NCBI GenBank assembly: GCA_021787845.1
Contig: JAJYLH010000012.1
Span: 1-64,000, forward strand
Length of the DNA: 64,000 nucleotides
Direction of reading: 5' to 3'
Origin: Myxococcales bacterium
GTDB taxonomy: Bacteria; Myxococcota; Myxococcia; Myxococcales; JAJYLH01
The position numbers and the translations under genes were made by a program. This document shows positions 33,026 to 40,623 of the stretch, in pieces. The notes below the pieces were generated by a model that saw only the letters and a list, made by a program, of their open reading frames with translations, ran no database searches and was not told the DNA's origin. Each line of letters starts with the position of its first letter. Positions within the stretch are counted from its first letter, which is position 1.

Positions 33026-35440
33026 TCACGCGCGCAGCTCGGCGCCGAACGCTTGGCGCAGTCGGTCGACGATGACGGCGTGGGCGCGGTTCACCTCGTC
33101 GTCCTGCAGAGTCCGGTCGGCGGCGCGGTAGCTGAGTGAGTAGGCGAGGTTCTTCTTGCCTTCCGGCAGCGGTGCCCCTCGGTAGACGTCGAAGAGCGAC
33201 ACCGCTTCTACTAGGCGCTTCTCGTCGGCCCGCCGGATCTCGGCGGCGACGTCGGCGGCGGTCACCCGCTCCTCGACCACGATGGCGAGGTCCCGCAGCG
33301 ATGCCGGGTAGCGGGGGACCTCGTGGTAGCGCGGCACCAGGGTCGCCGCGTCCACCAGCAGGTCGAGCCCCAGCTCCGCGACGAGCGTCGCGCGCGGGAG
33401 CTCGAGCGCGTCGGCGATGGACGGGTGCAGCTCGCCGAGGGTTCCCGCCGGGCGGTCGCCGACGAACAGCCGCGCGGCCGAACGCGGGTGCAGGAAGGAC
33501 ACATCGGTGGCGCGCTCGAAGCGGACGCGGGTCAGGGCGAGCGCTTGCCGCACCTGCTCGATGGCTCCCTTGAGATCGAAGAAATCGAACGGTTCCTTGC
33601 CCGCCGCCCAGCCGTGCGCGCGGGTCCCCGTCGCGACCAGCGCGAGGTGCAGCGGCTCCTCGGCGGCCTGGAATTCCGGCGTGCCGGGCGACGCCGCGGG
33701 CACCTTCTCGTGCGCGCGGAAGACGCGACCGATTTCGTAGAGCCGCAGCGCTCCTGCCCCATGCCGGAGGTTGTGCGAGAGGTTCTTGAGCAAGCCGGGC
33801 ACGAGCGAGGTGCGCATCACCGCCATGTCCTGGGCGATGGGGTTCTTCAGCGCTATCGGTTCGAGGTCGGGGCGGATGCGCGAGAGATCCTCGGGCGCGA
33901 CGAAGGCGTAGTTCACCGCTTCGTGGAAGCCCATCGACATCAGCGCTTCGCGCGCCCGCGCCTGCGCGACCGCGTGCGGGCGCTCGCGCGCGTCGGTGCC
34001 GGTGATCTTCGGCTCGGTCGCGGGAATCGAATCGAACCCGCGCAGCCGGGCGACCTCCTCGATGAGATCGATCTCCGCCGTCAGGTCGCCGCGCGCGCCC
34101 GGCACCTCGATCGTCGCACCGTCCGGGTCGCGCTCGACGACGGTGAGCGAGAGCGCTTCCAGGAGGCTCAACGCTTCGTCGAAGGGAACCTCGGTGCCGA
34201 GCACGGTGTTCAGCCGGGTGCGCCGCAGACGGATGCGCGGTCGCTCGAACGGTTTCGCGCGCACGTCGATAGCGGCGCCGCGGGGACGGCCGCCGGCGAC
34301 CTCGAGAATCACCTGCGCGAGGCGGTCGAGCGCCACCGGCACCGTCTCCGGATCGACGCCGCGTTCGAAGCGGTGCGACGACTCGGAGTGGATGCCGTGG
34401 CGGCGCGACGAGCGGCGAACGGTCGAGGGGACGAAGTACGCGCTCTCGAGAAGCAGCCGCGTCGTTTCGGCGGTGACCTCGCTCGACTCGCCGCCCATCA
34501 CGCCGGCGAGGCCGACCGGTCGGGCGGCATCGGCGATGACCAGATCGTCGGGTGAAAGCGCGCGATCTCTTCCGTCGAGCGTGCGCAGGGTCTCGCTAGG
34601 AAGCGCGCGGCGCGCAACCAGGCGGGAGCCCTTGAGCTTATCGAGATCGTAAGCGTGGAGCGGCTGGCCGAGCTCGAAGAGGACGAAGTTCGTCGCGTCG
34701 ACCACGTTGTTGATCGACCGCTGGCCGAGCGCTTCGAGCCGGCGCTTGAGCCACGCCGGCGACGGTCCGATCTTCACGCCGCCGATCACCCGCGCGCAGA
34801 AGCGCTGGCACAGGTCCTCGGCGGTGATCTCCACCCACGCCGGGCTCTCGGCGCCGACGTCGTCGACCTGCGGCACGACGTCCCGCAGCGGCGCGTCGAA
34901 CAGCGCGGACAGCTCGCGCGCGACGCCACGGTGGCTGAGGGCGTCCGCGCGATTCGGCGTCACGTTGATTTCGAAGGCGACGTCGTCTTTCCCGAGCACT
35001 TTCGCGATGGGCGTTCCGGGCACGGTGTCGCGCGCGAGGATGAGCAGGCCGTCGACGCCGTCGTCGGCGCCGAGCTCGCGCCCGGAGCAGAGCATCCCGA
35101 AGCTCTCGACGCCCTTGAGCTTCGCTTTCCCGATGCGCTTGCCGTCCGGGAGAACGGCACCGATTCCGGCCAGCGGAACGTGGTCGCCGGCCGCGTGGTT
35201 CTGCGCGCCGCAGACGATTTGCAGCTCGCTCGTCCCGTCGAAGACGCGGCAGACCGACAGCTTCGTTTCCGGGATGGGGGAGCGCTCCCGGATCTCGGCG
35301 ACGACGACCTTCTCCAAGCCGCGGTCGAGCCGCTCGATCGCCTCCACCTCGAGGCCGCCGCCGGTCAGGCGCCGCGCGATTTCCCCCACGTCATCCGGGA
35401 GATCGACCAGCTCACGCAACCAGCTCAGAAGCACGCGCAC
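33026..35440 (-). CDS. pheT: Phenylalanine-tRNA ligase beta subunit
   Basis: 804 residues, normal for bacterial PheT. Order: N-terminal segment VLLSWLRELVDLP; OB-fold tRNA-binding region near 40-150 (VVVAEIRERSPIP ... LQIVCGAQNHAAGDHVPLA); B3/B4 editing region near 210-370 (RRLEALGQRSINNVVDATNF, GVMGGESSEV); B5 domain near 395-470; synthetase-like core with EEVARLRGFDSIPATEPK; and the C-terminal FDX-ACB anticodon-binding domain (VPRYPASLRDLAIVVEE). It forms an alpha2-beta2 enzyme with PheS and charges tRNA-Phe. Last gene of the infC operon, 83 bp after pheS. Confidence 0.97.
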   Translation of the reverse strand: MRVLLSWLRELVDLPDDVGEIARRLTGGGLEVEAIERLDRGLEKVVVAEIRERSPIPETKLSVCRVFDGTSELQIVCGAQNHAAGDHVPLAGIGAVLPDGKRIGKAKLKGVESFGMLCSGRELGADDGVDGLLILARDTVPGTPIAKVLGKDDVAFEINVTPNRADALSHRGVARELSALFDAPLRDVVPQVDDVGAESPAWVEITAEDLCQRFCARVIGGVKIGPSPAWLKRRLEALGQRSINNVVDATNFVLFELGQPLHAYDLDKLKGSRLVARRALPSETLRTLDGRDRALSPDDLVIADAARPVGLAGVMGGESSEVTAETTRLLLESAYFVPSTVRRSSRRHGIHSESSHRFERGVDPETVPVALDRLAQVILEVAGGRPRGAAIDVRAKPFERPRIRLRRTRLNTVLGTEVPFDEALSLLEALSLTVVERDPDGATIEVPGARGDLTAEIDLIEEVARLRGFDSIPATEPKITGTDARERPHAVAQARAREALMSMGFHEAVNYAFVAPEDLSRIRPDLEPIALKNPIAQDMAVMRTSLVPGLLKNLSHNLRHGAGALRLYEIGRVFRAHEKVPAASPGTPEFQAAEEPLHLALVATGTRAHGWAAGKEPFDFFDLKGAIEQVRQALALTRVRFERATDVSFLHPRSAARLFVGDRPAGTLGELHPSIADALELPRATLVAELGLDLLVDAATLVPRYHEVPRYPASLRDLAIVVEERVTAADVAAEIRRADEKRLVEAVSLFDVYRGAPLPEGKKNLAYSLSYRAADRTLQDDEVNRAHAVIVDRLRQAFGAELRA

Positions 35441-35523
35441 GGTTCATCTCCCGCCAACGATAGCCGACACGTTTCGTCGGTCACCACGTGCACCGCCGCC
35501 CGACGCGGGCGAGAACCACTGCC

Positions 35524-36594
35524 TCAAAACTGCTCCAGGAACCGCACGTCGTTCTCGAAGAGGAGCCGGAGGTCGTCGATGCCGTAGCGGTTCATCGCGA
35601 TGCGCTCGACGCCGAAGCCGAAGGCGAAGCCGGTGAACTTCTCGGCGTCGACCTGGCAGGCGCGAAAGACGTTCGGATGGACCATCCCGGCGCCCATCAC
35701 CTCGACCCAGCCCGACGCCTTGCAGGTCCGGCACGGCTCGCCGCCCGGGAGTTGGCCGCTCCCGCCGCAGACGCCGCAGGCCATGTCCATCTCCGCGCCC
35801 GGCTCGACGAAGGGGAAGTAGCTCGGGCGAAAACGCGTCGGCCGGTCGCCGAACATCGCCTTCGCGTAGGCGTCGAGGGTGCCCTTCAGGTCCGCGAAAG
35901 AGACGCCTTGGTCGACGTAGAGCCCTTCGACCTGGTGGAACATCGGGCTGTGGGTCGGGTCGGAGTCGCAGCGAAAGGTGGTGCCCGGCATGATGAGCCG
36001 GAGCGGCGGCCGGCGCGAGAGCATCGCCCGCACCTGCACCGGCGAGGTGTGGGTGCGCAGGAGCACGTCTTGACGCCCACGAAGAGCGCCCAAGCTCTCC
36101 GGTTCGACGAAGAAGGTGTCCTGCATGTCCCGCGCCGGGTGGTCCTTGGGGAAGTTCAGCGCCTCGAAGTTGTAGAAGTCGAGCTCGATGAGCGGCCCTT
36201 CGAGAACGCCGAACCCGAGCCGCTGGAAAATCGCGACGATGTCTTCGAGGGTGCGCGTCAAGGGGTGCCGGTGGCCGAGAGCGGTGCGGCGCCCCGGAAG
36301 CGTCACGTCCAGCGGCGTGCTCTCGAGCTCCGCCTCGAGCGCCGCGCGCGCCAGCCGCGACTTCGCCGCGGCGAGCAGCGCCTCCACCTGGTCGCGGGCC
36401 TCGTTCACCGCCTGCCCCACGAGAGGCCTTTCGCTCGGCGGGACCTGTCCCATCCCCCGGAGCGCCAGCGCCAAGGACCCCTTCTTCCCGAGATAACGCA
36501 CCCGCAGGGTCTCGAGAGCGCTCTCGTCCTGCGCCACGTCGATGGCGCCTTGGGCCTCCTCCCGGATGCGCCTCAGATCGTCGATCACCGACAT
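35524..36594 (-). CDS. pheS: Phenylalanine-tRNA ligase alpha subunit
   Basis: 356 residues from the ATG at 36594, where GAGG stands six bases upstream; the frame is open for 55 more codons but they do not fit the family. An N-terminal coiled-coil arm is followed by the class II catalytic core: motif 1 region (HPLTRTLEDIVAIFQRLGF), motif 2 (LRLIMPGTTFRCDSDPTHSP) and motif 3 (GFAFGFGVERIAMNRYGI). A Cys-rich insert (CGVCGGSGQLPGGEPCRTC) probably binds zinc, as in many PheS proteins. Catalyses Phe activation. A hairpin in the rplT-pheS gap (36627-36650) may modulate expression. Confidence 0.97.
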   Translation of the reverse strand: MSVIDDLRRIREEAQGAIDVAQDESALETLRVRYLGKKGSLALALRGMGQVPPSERPLVGQAVNEARDQVEALLAAAKSRLARAALEAELESTPLDVTLPGRRTALGHRHPLTRTLEDIVAIFQRLGFGVLEGPLIELDFYNFEALNFPKDHPARDMQDTFFVEPESLGALRGRQDVLLRTHTSPVQVRAMLSRRPPLRLIMPGTTFRCDSDPTHSPMFHQVEGLYVDQGVSFADLKGTLDAYAKAMFGDRPTRFRPSYFPFVEPGAEMDMACGVCGGSGQLPGGEPCRTCKASGWVEVMGAGMVHPNVFRACQVDAEKFTGFAFGFGVERIAMNRYGIDDLRLLFENDVRFLEQF

Positions 36595-36626
36595 CGAAAC
36601 CTCGTTCGCCGAACGGATCATCGATG

Positions 36627-36650
36627 AAAGGCCCGAAACGCGAACGGGCC
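36627..36650 (-). terminator. Possible attenuator or partial terminator before pheS
   Basis: On the minus strand GGCCCG and CGGGCC enclose a 9-base loop and are followed by TTTC, 33 bases before the pheS start. It would reduce read-through from rplT into pheST. The short U-run argues for weak termination. Confidence 0.45.
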
Positions 36651-36795
36651 CGCCTGGCCTCATCGCCACGCGAGCCCGAGCCTTCGACCCGGAGAATGGG
36701 TCGCGCGAAAGCGTCGCCCACCTTGCGGCCGTCGTCGATGGGCTCCGCTGACGCTTCACCCATCCTGCACGCCCGGATGAGCGCGTCTTCCTTAG

Positions 36796-37140
36796 CTACG
36801 CCAGCGCCACCTTGGCGAGCGCGCCGAACGCCGCGAGGTCGTTCAACGCCAGGTCGGCCAGCATCTTGCGGTCGACCGCGATGTGCTTCGCGCTCATCCC
36901 GTGGATGAGCTTCGAGTAGGTGGTGCCGACCATCCGGGCCGCCGCGTTGATGCGGACGATCCACAGCGACCGGAAGTCGCGGCGGCGCATCCGGCGGCCC
37001 TTGGCCGACTGCGCCATCGCCCGCTCGACCGCCTCGGCCGCCCGCTTGTACGTGTTGCCCGGCCGCCCGCGAAAGCCGCTCGCGAGCTTGAGAACCCGAT
37101 TGCGGCGGCGACGGGCCTTGAAACCTCTCTTGACGCGCAT
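36796..37140 (-). CDS. rplT: 50S ribosomal protein L20
   Basis: 114 residues. The very basic N-terminus ([20 protein letters not shown]) and the globular end ([20 protein letters not shown] ... LADLAL) are typical. L20 binds 23S rRNA and is essential early in 50S assembly; in other bacteria it represses its own operon through the mRNA. GAGG lies seven bases before the ATG. Conserved order infC-rpmI-rplT is kept, with 128 bp from rpmI. Confidence 0.97.
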   Translation of the reverse strand: MRVKRGFKARRRRNRVLKLASGFRGRPGNTYKRAAEAVERAMAQSAKGRRMRRRDFRSLWIVRINAAARMVGTTYSKLIHGMSAKHIAVDRKMLADLALNDLAAFGALAKVALA

Positions 37141-37268
37141 CTTCGTCCTCGCTTGGGTCGGCGCGGGTCCCTGATGGACCGCTTCGCTTGGCGCTGTCCC
37201 CGGTGGTCGGGGCTTCGTTTTCCACCGCGCCCCGAAGAGCGGTGCCTCCTCTGCAAGGAGGGGGAAGC

Positions 37269-37481
37269 CTATTTCGGCAAGCCGTACGGCACGGTCTGGC
37301 GCACGAGCTTCGCGTCCCGGCTCGCGAGGATCCCGGACCCGCGCAATTGGGCCTTCCCCTTGCGCGCTTTCCCCGTCAAGAGGTGCCGCTTGCCCGCCCG
37401 TCCGAACTTGACCTTGCCGGTGCCGGTCGACCGCATCCGCTTGACCGCCGCGCGCTTGCTCTTGAGCTTGAACTTCGCCAT
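37269..37481 (-). CDS. rpmI: 50S ribosomal protein L35
   Basis: 70 residues, all basic: it begins [19 protein letters not shown] and contains [19 protein letters not shown], the L35 pattern. The open frame extends 41 codons upstream but only from this ATG does it match the family. The ribosome site is weak (GGGAAAGAAC), suggesting coupling to infC, whose stop is 135 bp upstream. Confidence 0.95.
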   Translation of the reverse strand: MAKFKLKSKRAAVKRMRSTGTGKVKFGRAGKRHLLTGKARKGKAQLRGSGILASRDAKLVRQTVPYGLPK

Positions 37482-37616
37482 CGGTGCGTTCTTCTTTCCC
37501 GCCGCCCGCGAGACCTGCCCGGCGGCTCGAATTCGTCTCGTCGTCTGCCGGCCGAAGGTCCGGCCGGGGCCGCGCTTATTGCCAGTGGCCAGCCGGAAAG
37601 TCAAGCGGCCAGTTCG

Positions 37617-38309
<693 letters not shown>

Positions 38310-38594
38310 GGCGGACTCCCAAACGGCGCTTGACGGCGCCTGTTGCGTGGCCCGCGCGATTGCGGGCGAAACACCCGAGTGGAAAGGTCCGCTCGGGGCG
38401 GCGACTTGGCAAAGTCACGGGCGACCTCTCGCTCACGCCAGGTGGCGCTCTTCGGTCAAGCACGCCACGAAGCCGGGCGTCGCGGTTCGAAACCGCCGCC
38501 CCCCTTGGCGCCTGACGACCGGCGCCGAGGGAAAGCTTTCAGCGTGCTTCGCGAACGTCAATAGCGCGTCAGGTACACGCGGCCCACCAAACGG
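38310..38594 (-). promoter_or_regulatory. Long leader of the infC operon
   Basis: About 285 nt separate the predicted transcript start from the infC start. Several stems can form on the minus strand: GCGGTT/AACCGC (38482-38496), GGCGCC/GGCGCC (38507-38526), CCCGAG/CTCGGG followed by TGTTTCG (38374-38397) and CCCGC/GCGGG (38351-38366). No gene is seen in it. Ribosomal or IF-3 feedback, or attenuation, is possible but not shown. Confidence 0.4.
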
Positions 38595-38600
38595 AGCCGC

Positions 38601-38628
38601 ATTTTAACGATCGACGGTCGGGAGTCAA
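38601..38628 (-). promoter_or_regulatory. Promoter of infC-rpmI-rplT-pheS-pheT
   Basis: Minus strand TTGACT, 16 bases, TAAAAT. It stands in the divergent gap with the sensor-like gene at 38702 and is the best match there. Confidence 0.7.
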
Positions 38629-38701
38629 GCCCGATGGTCGCGAACGCACGCCGCGGATCTGGCTCACGGGCCGCGAGCGGGTATGCTCCCGGGCGGACGA
38701 G

Positions 38702-39952
38702 ATGGCTCAGGAGCGGCCGACGCTGTTGGAACGGGGCGGGCTGTCGCCCCAGCAGGTGCGCGAGGTGGCGCTCTTGGCGCGCGCCCTCTCCCAGGCGCCG
38801 GGGCTGCCGACGCTCCTGTCGCGGCTCGGTCACGGAGTAAGAGCGCTCCTGGAGGCCGACCTGCTGGCGCTCGCGATGCGGGGCGCCGACGGGAAGACCT
38901 GGGCGCTGTTCGCCCGCGGAGGGCAGGAGCCCGCCTGGGTAGAGCTACCGCCGTCGGGGAGCGCGATCGATCTGGCGGTCGACCAGAACCGCACCGTTCG
39001 GCTCGACCGGCCCGCGGGACCGGTGCCGGTTCCCGACAGCGCTGCCCTGGGGACGCTCGCCGCCTATCCGAGCGCCATCGCGGTGCCGCTCCGAGGCGCG
39101 CAGGGGCCGATGGGCGCCCTGGCGGTGTTCGCCTCGCGCCCGTACGCCTATGACCCCGGCCACGAAGCCATGGTCGAGTTGCTCGGCTCGACGGTCGAAC
39201 AATCGGCGCGAAGGTTCCTGCTGCTCGACGAGCTGTCGCGCGCGCACAAGGAGCTGACCCGGGCGGAGGGCTTGCCGGGCGGGCTGATGCGGGGTTTCGC
39301 GGCCGACCTGACGCCCGAACTCGAGTCGCTCGTGGCGGCCATCCAGCGGCTGCAGGGCGAGGTGCTGACGGACGAGGCGCCGGTCGAGGCGCGGCGGCTT
39401 TTCGACGAGCTCAAGGAGGCGGCGAGCGACCTCGCGGGCCTCGTCGGGAACGTCGCGGAGCTGGCGCGGTTCGAGGCGGGGCAGGTCAAGCTCGCGCGCT
39501 CGCCGGTGCCGCTGCGCGCGTTCTTGAGCGAACGGCTGCGGGCGAAGGCGGCGCTCGCGCGCGCGCGGGGGGTGCTGCTGCTCTGGCGGGTCGAGCCCGA
39601 GGAGCTGCGCGTCGCGGTCGACGCGAAACAGCTCGGCCGGGTGGTCGACGCGCTGGTGCTCGACGCGCTTGGGCGCACGCCGCGGGGCGGACAGGTCGCG
39701 GCGGTCGCGCGGCTCGGCCGCGGGTACGTCGACCTCGCCGTGGGGGACACCGGGTCGCTGGCGCCCGACCAGCGCGACCGGATCTTCACCGAGCCTGGAC
39801 CGGCCCTCGGCGACACGCCGCTCGCGCGGTCGGCGAAAGGGCTCTCGCTCTACTTCTGCCGGCTGGTGGTCGAGCTGCACGGCGGACGCATTCGGCTCGA
39901 CGAGCCGCCGCCGGGCGTCGGCGCTCTCGTCCGGCTGGCGCTGCCCGCGTAA
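38702..39952 (+). CDS. GAF-domain sensor with degenerate histidine kinase module
   Basis: 416 residues, no membrane span. A GAF-like sensor region (about 20-175; LLEADLLALAMRG, YPSAIAVPLRGAQGPMGALAVF) is followed by a two-helix dimerisation segment and an ATPase-like end. The position of the phospho-accepting His reads RGFAADLTPELESLV, with no His. The N-box (QLGRVVDALVLDAL) lacks its Asn, and the G-boxes are reduced to VGDTGSLAPDQRDRIF and KGLSLYFCRLVVELHGG. It is therefore probably a pseudo-kinase that senses or scaffolds rather than phosphorylates. TATGCT lies 14 bases before the ATG as a possible -10. No response regulator is adjacent. Confidence 0.75.
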   Translation: MAQERPTLLERGGLSPQQVREVALLARALSQAPGLPTLLSRLGHGVRALLEADLLALAMRGADGKTWALFARGGQEPAWVELPPSGSAIDLAVDQNRTVRLDRPAGPVPVPDSAALGTLAAYPSAIAVPLRGAQGPMGALAVFASRPYAYDPGHEAMVELLGSTVEQSARRFLLLDELSRAHKELTRAEGLPGGLMRGFAADLTPELESLVAAIQRLQGEVLTDEAPVEARRLFDELKEAASDLAGLVGNVAELARFEAGQVKLARSPVPLRAFLSERLRAKAALARARGVLLLWRVEPEELRVAVDAKQLGRVVDALVLDALGRTPRGGQVAAVARLGRGYVDLAVGDTGSLAPDQRDRIFTEPGPALGDTPLARSAKGLSLYFCRLVVELHGGRIRLDEPPPGVGALVRLALPA

Positions 39953-40032
39953 AGGGCTTGGCCTCGGGCACCGGCTGCGCCGCCAACGCTTTCTGCCTCT
40001 GCGCCGTTGGAGTGGGAAGCGGAAGTGGAGTG

Positions 40033-40103
40033 GGAGCCGGACACGTGAGTGTCCGGGTTGGAAACGGCGTCACGGGCACCCGGACACTGACATGTCCGGC
40101 TCC
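40033..40103. repeat. Paired palindromic repeat (BIME-like)
   Basis: Two 26-bp units, 40033-40058 and 40078-40103, are inverted copies with two differences. Each is itself a hairpin (CCGGACAC...GTGTCCGG in the first). It lies between the convergent sensor and MORN genes, so it may end transcription from both sides or be a REP-type element. Confidence 0.6.
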
Positions 40104-40160
40104 ATCCCTCGTCGCAGCTCGCACAGATTTCGTCGAAGAGTCTTCTTCCGCCGGTTCGGG

Positions 40161-40568
40161 TCAGGTTCCCGTCGGTGGAGGCTTCACCTCCCGCCCCGCC
40201 TTGTAGAATGCCTCCCACTCGATGGCGCCTTCCTCGTCGTAGACGACCTCGCGCCCATCCTTCGCGCCGAAGGCGTACTCGACCTCCGTCTCCAACGCGC
40301 CCGAGGCATAGAATTCGCGGACGGTCCCGTGGAGCAGGCCGTCCTGGTAGCTCAGCTCCGACTGCTTGACCCCGGTTTCGTAGTAGGTGACGGTCAAGCC
40401 GTTCAGCTCGCCGTCGACCCAGGTCTCCTCCGCGTAGACTTTGCCCGACGGATAGAACATGCGGCCGGGGCCGTGCTTGCGGCCGTCGACGATGGTGTTC
40501 TCGCAGCACGGCCCTCCGTCGGGGCGCGCGTGACAGACGAGTTGGGGCGTGGCGTCTTCGGCGCTCAT
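40161..40568 (-). CDS. MORN-repeat protein
   Basis: 135 residues, cytoplasmic by appearance. Four or five MORN_2-type units are visible (GPGRMFYPSGKVYAEETWVD, LNGLTVTYYETGVKQSELSY, LHGTVREFYASGALETEVEY, KDGREVVYDEEGAIEWEAFY). A short Cys/Pro N-terminus precedes them (CHARPDGGPCCENT). Such proteins usually mediate protein or membrane contacts; YwqK-type relatives are annotated as antitoxin components, without proof here. The next gene on this strand lies 55 bp upstream (40624). Confidence 0.75.
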   Translation of the reverse strand: MSAEDATPQLVCHARPDGGPCCENTIVDGRKHGPGRMFYPSGKVYAEETWVDGELNGLTVTYYETGVKQSELSYQDGLLHGTVREFYASGALETEVEYAFGAKDGREVVYDEEGAIEWEAFYKAGREVKPPPTGT

Positions 40569-40623
40569 GCTGCGCCCAGGATAGCACGACCGCCGGGCGG
40601 GAACGCGCGGCGGGGGAGGGCCA

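Noticed and set aside
38461-38526. GGTTCGAAACCGCC-like string considered as a tRNA T-arm
   Set aside because: No acceptor or anticodon stem can be drawn around it; it is better explained as one of the leader hairpins of infC.
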